NCBI GenBank assembly: GCA_965242895.1
Contig: OZ251507.1
Span: 2,542,001-2,606,000 of the forward strand
Source: CATQHL01 sp965242895
GTDB taxonomy: Bacteria; Actinomycetota; Acidimicrobiia; Acidimicrobiales; CATQHL01
Direction: 5' to 3'
DNA length: 64,000 bases
The number at the start of each line of letters is the position of its first letter. Position 1 is the stretch's first letter. The notes beneath the pieces were generated by a model. That model was not told where the DNA came from and ran no database searches. It was given only the letters and a program-made list of their open reading frames with translations. The position numbers were made by a program, and so were the translations under genes. Shown piece after piece: positions 38,567 through 47,031 of the stretch.

Positions 38567-39528
38567 GATTCTAAGAGTAGCAGGGGGGTGTGACAATGAT
38601 AGATACTCACATGAATGGCTTTGAAATCTTGAAAATACTTTAAAGGCAAGTATTGTTGAGAAAGTATTTGTATGTAGACAGAAGCCTGCACAGAGCCGGT
38701 CGACGAGGCCGTTTCGGGGAAGCAGGGGGTCAAGGCCAACGGGACTTGACGGCGAGCCGGAGGTGGATGCACGAAGAGGGAGCATCGATGAGTTCCTGGA
38801 GTCCAGACCGGCAGGGTCTGACGGCGAGCCACAATCTGACCCCAAGTCGGGGACTGGTGCTCAGTTCGAGGTTTCGGTCGTTAATCCGGTCTGTTGCAGG
38901 TCGTCGCGTCTGCCCCCAAGTCGGGGACTGGCGCTCAGTTCGTGTCTTGTCCAGATGGCCAGTCGGAACTGGAGACATGGGGATGGGAGTATTGAGGGGT
39001 TCCGGGGGTTCAGGTCGGCGGGGCTTGACGGCGAGTTGGAGGTGGAGGCATGAGGGGGGAGTATTGAGGAGTTCCTGGGGTTCAGGCCAGCCGGGCCTGA
39101 CGGCGAATCGATCAAGGCCAGCGGGACTTGAGGGCGGCCACGTTGTGAGGGCGAGTTGGGGACTGGTGGTGAGTTTGAGTCTGGTCCGGATGGTCGGTCG
39201 GAGGTTGAGCCAGCCGGCCGACTGCAAGCCCTGTCCGGACGTCACAGTCTGATCCTGGGGATGAGGTGAGTCTGAGTCTGATCCTGGGGATGAGGTGAGT
39301 CTGAGTCTGATCCTGGGGGTGAGGTGGGAGTCTGAGTCTGGTGGTGAGGTGGGAGTCTGAGTCTGGTGGTGACCCCAAGTCTGACCCCGAGTCGGGGACT
39401 GACGCTTAGCCCGAGCCCGGTCCAGAGGTTTATCCCGAATCCGGGTCAGGTACGGACGCTCAGTCGGAGACCCTCGCCCATCCCGAGCTAGAGTACTTGT
39501 TTTTTCGATGCTGCGTCCGAGCCCGCCG
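38567..39528. other. Gene-poor composite repeat region 4
   Basis: Contains the second DUF222 5' module (to about 38710), the GAGCATCGATGAGTTCCTGG motif (38780), a 74-bp periodic pair (38835-38944), AGTATTGAGG motifs 72 bp apart (38988, 39060), and TGATCCTGGGGATGAGGTGA repeats (39250-39370). Parallel to region 3 in content and order. No gene is supported. Confidence 0.55.
38835..38944. repeat. 36-bp repeat pair with a 38-bp insert (paralogue of 30520-30629)
   Basis: Repeats 38835-38870 and 38909-38944 (core AAGTCGGGGACTGG) around insert 38871-38908, which matches the 30556-30593 insert. Confidence 0.7.
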
Positions 39529-39655
39529 AGCCCGCCTATCTCCTGCACAAGATCGCCAATGACAACAACTGGGCAGATGAAGCACTCACCTACAACAACC
39601 TCATAGCTGTCTGGCCGATACTGCAAAGCAGGCGACAACTTAGATTAGGGATCGA
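39529..39655 (+). pseudogene. Methylase 3'-end fragment
   Basis: Reads AYLLHKIANDNNWADEALTY, then the IAVWPILQ block and RLGID, nearly identical to the end of methylase C (42725-42848). With 34243-35058 it forms a methylase pseudogene whose halves are separated by DUF222 copy 4 and its repeats. Confidence 0.85.
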
Positions 39656-39837
39656 TGTAATAGCCTGTTGCCAACCTGGAGCGAGGAACTAATTCCGCTG
39701 AGGGCGTGGATGGTGCCGCGATGAATCGGCGGTGCTCATGAGGTCTTCTAGGTGGATAACTTCTTGCAGGTCGTCATTACGTCTAGTTGCATAGTCGCAA
39801 GCAATGGGATGCTCAAAGGCTTAGAGTGACAAGGTGA
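39656..39837 (+). repeat. Conserved methylase intergenic spacer, copy 1
   Basis: About 175 bp found before each of methylases C to H. It contains a small hairpin-like ACTAATTCCGCTGAGGGC segment after the upstream stop, a GCGTCTAGTTGCATAG segment, and ends CTTAGAGTGACAAGGTGA at the leader start. AAGGTGA can pair with the 16S anti-SD and is the likely ribosome site of the leader. The spacer offers long homology for recombination between copies. Confidence 0.75.
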
Positions 39838-40022
39838 ATGGCTTTCGAGCGGAAGTTGATTGAGGTGGCGCTGCCGCTGAGTGTGGCATGGTGAGAGTGT
39901 GAACGTCTCTAAGCCGAAGCTCATTGAGGTGGCGTTGCTGCTGAGTGTGGCATGGTGAGAGTGTGAACGTCTCTAAGCCGAAGCTCATTGAGGTGGCGTT
40001 GCTGCTGAGTGTGGCATGGTGA
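39838..40022 (+). other. Three tandem leader mini-ORFs of methylase C
   Basis: ORFs 39838-39894 (18 codons, MAFERKLIEVALPLSVAW), 39899-39958 and 39963-40022 (19 codons each, NVSKPKLIEVALLLSVAW). Each repeats the methylase N-terminus and ends TGGTGA 4 bp before the next GTG; the third is followed by the methylase GTG at 40027. This is the longest leader series here. Confidence 0.65.
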
Positions 40023-40026
40023 GGTT

Positions 40027-40971
40027 GTGACTGTCTCTAAGCCGAAGCTCATTGAGGTGGCGTTGCCGCTGGCTGCGATTAACAAGGAGTCGGCGCGTGA
40101 GAAGTCGATTCGTCATGGACACCCGTCGACGCTGCATCGGTGGTGGTCTCGGAAGCCGTTGGCGGCTTGTCGGGCTGTGTTGTGGGCTTCGTTGGTAGAC
40201 GACCCGTCAGTGCACCCTGACAGGTTCCCGACCGCAGAGGAGCAGAAAACTGAACGCGAGCGCTTGTTCGAGATTTTGAAGGCTCTCGTTCTGTGGGAGA
40301 ACAGCACCAATCAGGATGTGCTGGCTAGAGCCAGGAGGGAAATCGAGCGTTGTTTTGATGGTGAGCTTCCAGCGGTGCTTGACCCGTTTGCCGGAGGTGG
40401 GTCTATTCCATTGGAGGCTCAGCGTTTGGGGTTGACGGCGCTGGCCGGCGATTTGAATCCGGTAGCGGTTTTGCTTAACAGGGCGATGATTGAGATTCCG
40501 CCCCGATTTGCAGGCCAACCTCCTGTGCATCCAGAAATGAGAACCGACTTGCTTGGAACCGGCTGCAAGCATGTGCGGTCTGGCGGGACAGCTATACCTT
40601 CACCGGGAGGTGAGAAGCGACCGGCATGGAATCGAGCACAAGGGCTAGCCGCTGACGTTAAGGCATACGGCGCCTGGATGCGAGACGAGGCTTCGCGCAG
40701 GATCGGTCACTTGTACCCGGACGCTGTGAGCCCGAGTGGTGAGGCGTGGACTCCGGTTGCCTGGATTTGGGCGAGAACTGTCGAATCGCCTGATCCGGCC
40801 TGGAAGGGGCACGTTCCGTTGGTTTCTTCGTGGACGCTTCGCAAGGCTAAAAAAGGTAAGCCTGAGGTGTGGGTGGAACCGGTGGTTGACTACGCTGCCC
40901 AGATCATTAACTACAAGGTAACTACGGGTCTGCGGGGGGGGGGGGGGGGGGCAACCCTTCTTCGCCGGTGA
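40027..40971 (+). CDS. DUF1156 adenine DNA methylase C, N-terminal half (OFF)
   Basis: 314 residues. DUF1156 and motif I (DPFAGGGSIPLEA, about residue 119) are intact; a GCKHVRSGG-containing insert precedes the NRAQGLAADVKAYGAW block, as in E. The frame ends 20 bp after the G18 tract. Gain of one G, or loss of two, would join it to 40968-42848. GTG 40027 is chosen over 40009 because it aligns with the leader and paralogue starts. Confidence 0.87.
   Translation: MTVSKPKLIEVALPLAAINKESAREKSIRHGHPSTLHRWWSRKPLAACRAVLWASLVDDPSVHPDRFPTAEEQKTERERLFEILKALVLWENSTNQDVLARARREIERCFDGELPAVLDPFAGGGSIPLEAQRLGLTALAGDLNPVAVLLNRAMIEIPPRFAGQPPVHPEMRTDLLGTGCKHVRSGGTAIPSPGGEKRPAWNRAQGLAADVKAYGAWMRDEASRRIGHLYPDAVSPSGEAWTPVAWIWARTVESPDPAWKGHVPLVSSWTLRKAKKGKPEVWVEPVVDYAAQIINYKVTTGLRGGGGGATLLRR
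40934..40951 (+). repeat. G18 phase-variation tract, methylase C
   Basis: Eighteen G. Halves differ by +2; 19 or 16 G would be in frame. One base is missing just before the tract compared with E (GTAACTAC versus GTTAACTAT), which shifts the required number. Confidence 0.88.
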
Positions 40972-42848
40972 TAAGGCGCGGCCACGGTACTTGTGTTGCT
41001 ACTGGCGCGGCGATTCCCGGTGACTATATTCGTGAGCAAAGTAGGCGGGGGTTGATGAGCGAATCTCTTCTTGCGGTGGTGGTTGAGGGTTCGTCGGGTC
41101 GTTCTTACTTGGAAGCGGATGCGGTTCCGCGAATTCCTGAACCTGCTTGGAAGCCGGAGCAGTCGATGAATCAAGAGTCTCCAAACTTGGTTAGCGGGAG
41201 GGGTTACGGGTTTTTTACTTGGGCTGACCTGTTCAGTGATCGCCAGTTGGTTGCACTTACGACGTTTTCTGATCTGTTGGGAGAAGTCCGCGAACAAGTG
41301 ATTGAGGACGCTGAGACGGCTGGTCTGTCAGATGATGAGGTTCGCTTGCGGGACGGTGGTGCGGGCGCGGTTGCGTATGCGGATGCAGTGGTGACTTACT
41401 TGGCGTTCGCGGTTGATAGATGCGCTGACTATTGGTCAAGCATATGTACTTGGAGTAAGTCAAGAGAACTAGTAAGAAGCACGTTTGCGCGCCAAGCCAT
41501 AGCAATGAGTTGGGGTTTCGCGGAAGCCAATCCGTTTTCTTCCTCGACTGGGAATTGGATGGCGATGGTGGACTGGGTGAGTAAGGCAATCGCGCAATTC
41601 CCTGCTGTTGGAAAATCAGCGGCGCGTCAGGTGGATGCTCGGAGTATGGTTGGGGGCTCCTCAGAAGTAATAATTTCCACTGATCCGCCGTATTACGACA
41701 ACATTTGCTATGCGGATATTTCCGATTTTTTCTATGTGTGGCTGAAGCAGAATTTGGCTGACGTTTGGCCGGGGGAGTGTTCGACTCTCTTGACTCCAAA
41801 GTCTGAAGAGTTGATAGCAAATATCTACAGTTCAGCTTCAAGAAAGGAGGCGGAGGAGTATTTCGAGTCGGGGATGGCTGAGTTCATGGGAGAAGTCGCG
41901 GCGACGCAGCATCGTGATATACCTGCGACTATCTATTACGCCTATAAGGCTACGGAGACGAGTGAGGAAGGCGTAGTTCAGTCCACAGGTTGGGACACTT
42001 TCCTTCAGGGCGTCATCGATGCCGGGTTGCGTGTCACAGCTACATGGCCACTGAGGACGGAACGGAGCGCCCGTCCCAACGCCCTCGGCGCGAACGCCCT
42101 CGCTTCCTCCATCGTTCTGGCGTGTCGCCCGCGTCCGGAGTCTGCCCGCCCGGCGACTAGCAGTGAGTTCGTCGCCGCGCTTCGCAGCGAACTTCCGAAG
42201 GCTGTGAGGAAACTGATGTCTGTTGATATTGCGCCGGTGGATTTGCCTCAGTCCATTATCGGCCCGGGTATCAGTGTGTTCTCCCGCTACTCCAAGGTTG
42301 TGAAAGCCGACGGCGGGCGGATGCCTGTGCGTGACGCTTTGGCCGTCATTAACGAAGTGCTCGACAAGATTCTCCACGGTGAGGAGTCCGATCTGGACGC
42401 TGAGACTCACTTCGCTCTAGCTTGGTATGAGCAGTACGGCTTTGAGGCCGCTGGGTTTGGTGAAGCGGAATCTATTGCGAAGGCTAAGAACACTGCTGTT
42501 GAGGGGGTGATCAAGGCTGGGGTGGGGGAGTCCACGGAAGGCAAGTTCCGCATCTACGCTCGCGGCGAACTTGACGACGAGTGGGACCCAGCTAGTGACT
42601 CCAGGGTGGTGGCTTGGGAGGCTCTCCAGCATTTAGTGAAGCGCCTGGAGCGCTCAGAGTCACAAGCCGCTGATTTGCTAGCGCGCCTAGACACCACCAA
42701 CGCCGCCGGCGCTCGCCAGCTCGCCTACATCCTGCACAAGATCGCCAATGACAACAACTGGGCAGATGAAGCACTCACCTACAACAACCTCATAACCGTC
42801 TGGCCAATACTGCGACGCAGACCGCAGCTTAGATTAGGGATCGAGTAA
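40968..42848 (+). CDS. DUF1156 adenine DNA methylase C, C-terminal half
   Basis: 626 codons opening at a GTG 16 bp after the tract. It has RGHGTCVATGAAIP, FSDRQLVALTTFSDLLGE, PFSSSTGNWMAMVDWVSK and motif IV STDPPYYDNICYADI. It is shorter than A between the RGNGTC-type block and the FSDRQ helix. The C-terminal block ends RLGIE. Catalytic residues look intact. Confidence 0.87.
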   Translation: MIRRGHGTCVATGAAIPGDYIREQSRRGLMSESLLAVVVEGSSGRSYLEADAVPRIPEPAWKPEQSMNQESPNLVSGRGYGFFTWADLFSDRQLVALTTFSDLLGEVREQVIEDAETAGLSDDEVRLRDGGAGAVAYADAVVTYLAFAVDRCADYWSSICTWSKSRELVRSTFARQAIAMSWGFAEANPFSSSTGNWMAMVDWVSKAIAQFPAVGKSAARQVDARSMVGGSSEVIISTDPPYYDNICYADISDFFYVWLKQNLADVWPGECSTLLTPKSEELIANIYSSASRKEAEEYFESGMAEFMGEVAATQHRDIPATIYYAYKATETSEEGVVQSTGWDTFLQGVIDAGLRVTATWPLRTERSARPNALGANALASSIVLACRPRPESARPATSSEFVAALRSELPKAVRKLMSVDIAPVDLPQSIIGPGISVFSRYSKVVKADGGRMPVRDALAVINEVLDKILHGEESDLDAETHFALAWYEQYGFEAAGFGEAESIAKAKNTAVEGVIKAGVGESTEGKFRIYARGELDDEWDPASDSRVVAWEALQHLVKRLERSESQAADLLARLDTTNAAGARQLAYILHKIANDNNWADEALTYNNLITVWPILRRRPQLRLGIE

Positions 42849-43027
42849 TAGTCTGTCGCCATACAGGATCGGGTAACTAATCCCGCTAAGGGAAGGTGGA
42901 TGGGATCCGCGATGAATTGGCGGCGCTCGTGAGGTCTTCGAGGTGGACAACTGCTTGCAGGTCGTCATTGCGTCTAGTTGCATAGTTGCAGCAACGGGAT
43001 ACTCAAAGGCTTAGATTGACAAGGTGT
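42849..43027 (+). repeat. Conserved methylase intergenic spacer, copy 2
   Basis: Same layout as 39656-39837. A small stem CGGG...CCCG (GGGTAACTAATCCC) follows the methylase C stop. Confidence 0.75.
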
Positions 43028-43084
43028 ATGGCTTTCGAGCAGAGGTTGATTGAGGTGGCGCTGCCGCTGAGTGTGGCATGGTGA
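43028..43084 (+). other. Leader mini-ORF of methylase D
   Basis: 18 codons (MAFEQRLIEVALPLSVAW), preceded by AAGGTGT and ending TGGTGA 4 bp before GTG 43089. Confidence 0.6.
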
Positions 43085-43088
43085 GGTT

Positions 43089-43973
43089 GTGACTGTCTCT
43101 AAGCGGAAACTGATTGAGGTGGCGTTGCCGCTCGATGCGATTAATAAGGCGTCGGCGCGGGAGAAGTCGATCCGGCATGGGCATCCGTCGACGCTGCATC
43201 TGTGGTGGTCTCGGAAGCCGTTGGCGGCTTGTCGGGCTGTGTTGTGGGCTTCGTTGGTGGATGACCCTTCGGCGCACCCGGAGCGGTTTCCGACCGAGGA
43301 GGATCAGAACGTAGAGCGCAAGCGCTTGTTCAGAATCTTGGAAGATTTGGTGGTTTGGGAGAACAGCAATAACGCTGATGTGCTGGGGGAGGCTAAGGCT
43401 GAGGTTGAGCGGTGTTTCCCCGACGGCCCGCCCGCGGTGCTCGATCCTTTTGCCGGTGGCGGGTCCATCCCATTGGAGGCTCAGCGTTTGGGGTTGAATG
43501 CGTTGGCAGGGGATTTGAATCCGGTGGCGGTCTTAATCAACAGAGCGATGGTGGAGATTCCACCGCGTTTCGCTGGACGTCCTCCGGTGCATCCGGATGC
43601 CTTCAGTGATCTCAGCACGTGGAGCAGGGCGCAGGGGTTGGCTGCTGACGTCAGGGCTTATGGCGCTTGGATGAGGGGGGAAGCCAAGCGCCGGATCGGG
43701 CGCTTGTATCCGGATGCTGTCGGTCCCGACGGGGAGAGGTTAACGCCGATTGCGTGGCTCTGGGCTAGGACTGTGCAGTCGCCCGACCCAGCGTGGGCCG
43801 GACATGTGCCGTTGGTTAGTTCATGGTTAGTTCGCAATAAGAAGGGAAAGCCTAAAGTGTGGGTTGAGCCGATTGTGGATCGTGTTGCTAAGACCATCAC
43901 CTACAGGGTGAATCACGGATTCGGGGGGGGGGGGGGGGGGGGGCATTCGAGCCGTCGCTTGCCCCTTCAGTAA
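43089..43973 (+). CDS. DUF1156 adenine DNA methylase D, N-terminal half (OFF)
   Basis: 294 residues with intact DUF1156 and motif I; no insert before SRAQGLAADVRAYGAW. The frame ends 30 bp after the G21 tract. The sequence up to the tract is nearly the same as in F, which is ON with G19; D therefore needs 19 or 22 G. Confidence 0.87.
   Translation: MTVSKRKLIEVALPLDAINKASAREKSIRHGHPSTLHLWWSRKPLAACRAVLWASLVDDPSAHPERFPTEEDQNVERKRLFRILEDLVVWENSNNADVLGEAKAEVERCFPDGPPAVLDPFAGGGSIPLEAQRLGLNALAGDLNPVAVLINRAMVEIPPRFAGRPPVHPDAFSDLSTWSRAQGLAADVRAYGAWMRGEAKRRIGRLYPDAVGPDGERLTPIAWLWARTVQSPDPAWAGHVPLVSSWLVRNKKGKPKVWVEPIVDRVAKTITYRVNHGFGGGGGGGHSSRRLPLQ
43923..43943 (+). repeat. G21 phase-variation tract, methylase D
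   Basis: Twenty-one G. Halves differ by +2; 22 or 19 restores the frame. The identically placed G19 of methylase F is in frame, which supports the reading. Confidence 0.9.
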
Positions 43974-44053
43974 GGAGAGGTAACGGAACTTGCATCGCCA
44001 CTGGCGCGGCCATTCCGCTGGATTACACCAAGGCAGAAGGCAGAGCCGGACGC

Positions 44054-45865
44054 ATGGGTGCACATCTTTTGGCTGTTGTGGCTGAAGGGGACAAAAGACG
44101 TCAGTATTGCGTACCTTCAGCAGCAGATGTTAATGCCTGTCAGAAAGCAGGTGAACTTACAGAAAATGTTTGGCGACCTGCCGGGAATCTGCCGCCCAGA
44201 GGGAAAGGACTGGGTTTTACGGTACAGGCGTACGGCTACGAGGAGTGGTGGCAGTTGTTCACCGACCGCCAACTCTTGGCCTTGTCCACATTTTCTGATC
44301 TCTTGGGTGAAGTACGTGAACAGGTTTTTGATGACGCAAGGGCTGGCGGTCTGCCAGACGATGGGGTTCGTTTATGGGAAGGTGGATCGGGAGCGGTTGC
44401 CTACGCCGACGCAGTTGCGACCTACTTGGCGTTCGTGGTCGATAAATGCGCCGATTACTGGTCAATCCTTTGCTTGTGGCATAAGTCACTTGAAGCAATA
44501 GCTCATACTTTTGGTCGTCAAGCTTTGTCAATTAGCTGGGATTACGTTGAAGTTAACCCGTTTTCTTCTTCTACAGGAAACTGGATGGCGATGGTGAACT
44601 GGGTTGGTAAGGCAGTCGAGCATCTCCCTGCCGAAGGTCTTTCTAAAGTAAAGCAGCAAGATGCGCGGTCAAGAACGCTTAGTGTGAAAGGGTCGACAAT
44701 TTCCACCGATCCTCCCTATTACGACAACATCGGTTATGCAGATATCTCCGATTTTTTCTATGTTTGGCTGCGCCATAACCTCGCCGATGTTTGGCCAGAT
44801 GAGTGCGGCACGCTGCTGTCGCCGAAAGTTGACGAACTAATTGCTGATTCGAGTCGTCATGGGGGCAAGAAAGAAGCGAAAGAGCACTTCGAGTCGGGGA
44901 TGGCCGAGTTCATGGCTGAAGTTGCTGCATCCCAGCATCCTGATGTTCCTGCCACTATTTACTACGCATACAAAGCCACAGAGTCAGAAGCAGGGCAAGT
45001 GCGATCGACAGGTTGGGACACATTTCTGCAATCAGTGATTGATGCTGGTTTGCAGATCACCGCTACTTGGCCTTTAAGAACAGAGGCTCGAGCCCGGTTA
45101 CGTTCCGTAGGTTCTAATGCCCTCGCGTCTTCGGTCGTTCTGGCCTGCCGTCCTCGCTTGAAGTCGGCTCCTCTCGCCACTCGGAGTGAGTTCATTGCTG
45201 AGCTTCGCGACAAACTCCCGCGAGCGATCAAGGTCATGCAGTCCGGCAACATTGCTCCCGTCGACTTGCCGCAGTCGACCATAGGGCCTGGCATCAGTGT
45301 GTTCTCTCGCTATGTCAAGGTTGTTGAGGCCAGCGGTGCGCAGATGCCGGTGGGCGACGCTTTGGGGCTTATCAACGAGGTGCTCGACGACGTCCTCCAC
45401 GGGGAGGAGTCTGAACTCGATTCCGACACTCGTTTCGCCTTGACTTGGTACGCTCAGCACGGTTTTGAGCCAGCCCCGTTCGGAGACGCTGATTCCATCG
45501 CTCGAGCCAAGAACACTTCTGTGGAGGGTGTAGTCAGGGCGGGCGTCGGGGAGACCTCTGTCGGGAAGTTCCGCCTTTACCGCCGCTCGGAGTTGGATGA
45601 GGACTGGAATCCTGTCAGCGATTCCAGGCTAACTGCCTGGGAAGCCCTTCAGCACTTAGCGGCGCGCCTGGAGCGCTCGGAGTCGCAGGCCACTGATCTG
45701 TTGGCACGTCTAGGAAGCACCGGTGATGCCGCACGCCAACTTGCCTACCTCCTGTACAAGATCGCCAATGACAACCGCTGGGCGGAGGAAGCCCTCACTT
45801 ACAACAACCTGATAGCTGTCTGGCCGATACTGCGAAATAAGTCGCAACTTGAATTAGGGATCTAG
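44054..45865 (+). CDS. DUF1156 adenine DNA methylase D, C-terminal half
   Basis: 603 codons from the first start in this frame. The frame is open back to the G tract, and the conserved RGNGTCIATGAAIP lies before 44054, so the true protein is a fusion with the N-half. It has PFSSSTGNWMAMVNWVGK and STDPPYYDNIGYADI, and shares its C-terminal third almost exactly with F. Confidence 0.87.
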   Translation: MGAHLLAVVAEGDKRRQYCVPSAADVNACQKAGELTENVWRPAGNLPPRGKGLGFTVQAYGYEEWWQLFTDRQLLALSTFSDLLGEVREQVFDDARAGGLPDDGVRLWEGGSGAVAYADAVATYLAFVVDKCADYWSILCLWHKSLEAIAHTFGRQALSISWDYVEVNPFSSSTGNWMAMVNWVGKAVEHLPAEGLSKVKQQDARSRTLSVKGSTISTDPPYYDNIGYADISDFFYVWLRHNLADVWPDECGTLLSPKVDELIADSSRHGGKKEAKEHFESGMAEFMAEVAASQHPDVPATIYYAYKATESEAGQVRSTGWDTFLQSVIDAGLQITATWPLRTEARARLRSVGSNALASSVVLACRPRLKSAPLATRSEFIAELRDKLPRAIKVMQSGNIAPVDLPQSTIGPGISVFSRYVKVVEASGAQMPVGDALGLINEVLDDVLHGEESELDSDTRFALTWYAQHGFEPAPFGDADSIARAKNTSVEGVVRAGVGETSVGKFRLYRRSELDEDWNPVSDSRLTAWEALQHLAARLERSESQATDLLARLGSTGDAARQLAYLLYKIANDNRWAEEALTYNNLIAVWPILRNKSQLELGI

Positions 45866-46037
45866 CATTAGCCTTTTGTCGACTTGAACGGGAAACTTCT
45901 TCTGCTAAGGGGAGGTGGATAGGGATCCGCGATTAATTGGCGGAGCGCGCGAGGTCTAGGTGAACAATTTCTTGTGGGTCGTCATTGCGTCTAGTCGCAA
46001 GCAACAGGATGCTCAAAGTCTTAGAGTAGCAAGGTGA
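45866..46037 (+). repeat. Conserved methylase intergenic spacer, copy 3
   Basis: Same layout as 39656-39837, ending AGCAAGGTGA before the leader ATG. Confidence 0.75.
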
Positions 46038-46094
46038 ATGACTTTCGAGCCGAAGTTGATTGAGGCGGCGTTGCTGCTGAGTGAGACAGGGTGA
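46038..46094 (+). other. Leader mini-ORF of methylase E
   Basis: 18 codons (MTFEPKLIEAALLLSETG), ending GGGTGA 4 bp before GTG 46099. Confidence 0.6.
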
Positions 46095-46098
46095 GGGC

Positions 46099-47031
46099 GT
46101 GACTGTCTCTAAGCGGAAGTTGATTGAGGTGGCGCCGCCGCTGAATTCGATTAATAAGGCGTCGGCTCGGGAGAAGTCGATACGTCATGGGCATCCGTCG
46201 ACTCTGCATCTTTGGTGGGCTCGGCGTCCGTTGGCGGCTTGTCGGGCTGTGTTGTGGGCTTCGTTGGTGGATGACCCTTCGGCGCACCCGGAGCAGTTCC
46301 CGACAGAGGAGGAGCAGGAAACTGAACGAGAGCGCCTCTTCAGGATTCTGGAAGACTTGGTGGTTTGGGAGAACAGCAACGATCCGAATGTGCTAGCCGC
46401 GGCTAAGGCTGAGGTTGAGCGGTGTTTCCCCGACGGCCCGCCCGCGGTGCTCGATCCGTTTGCCGGCGGTGGTTCTATTCCGTTGGAGGCTCAGCGTTTG
46501 GGGTTGACGGCGTTGGTCGGTGATTTGAATCCGGTGGCTATCTTGATCAACAGGGCGATGATTGAGATTCCGCCCCGCTTTGCAAGCCAACCTCCTGTGC
46601 ATTCAGAGATAAGAAGCGATCTGTATGGAATCGGCCGCAGGCAAGCGAGGTTCGGTGGGGTGGCCTCACCTTTACCGGGAGGTGGGAAGCGACCTGTATG
46701 GAAACGAGCACAAGGGCTAGCCGCAGACATTAAGGCATACGGGGCGTGGATGCGAGACGAAGCTAAACGCAGGATCGGTCACTTGTACCCTGACGCTGTA
46801 GACCCGAATGGTGAGGTGTTGACTCCGGTTGCGTGGATTTGGGCGAGAACTGTCAAGTCACCCGATCCAGCCTGGAACGGACACGTGCCACTAGTGGCTT
46901 CGTGGACGCTTCGCAAGCCCAAGAAGGACAAGGCTGAAGTATGGGTGGAACCGATGGTTGACCACGCTACTCAGAGCATCAACTACAAGGTTAACTATGG
47001 GTCTGCGGGGGGGGGGGGGGGGGGGGGGTAA
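46099..47031 (+). CDS. DUF1156 adenine DNA methylase E, N-terminal half (OFF)
   Basis: 310 residues. DUF1156 and motif I intact; the GRRQARFGG-type insert before KRAQGLAADIKAYGAW is shared with C. TAA follows the G22 tract immediately. Loss of one G, or gain of two, joins it to the downstream frame. Confidence 0.87.
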   Translation: MTVSKRKLIEVAPPLNSINKASAREKSIRHGHPSTLHLWWARRPLAACRAVLWASLVDDPSAHPEQFPTEEEQETERERLFRILEDLVVWENSNDPNVLAAAKAEVERCFPDGPPAVLDPFAGGGSIPLEAQRLGLTALVGDLNPVAILINRAMIEIPPRFASQPPVHSEIRSDLYGIGRRQARFGGVASPLPGGGKRPVWKRAQGLAADIKAYGAWMRDEAKRRIGHLYPDAVDPNGEVLTPVAWIWARTVKSPDPAWNGHVPLVASWTLRKPKKDKAEVWVEPMVDHATQSINYKVNYGSAGGGGGGG

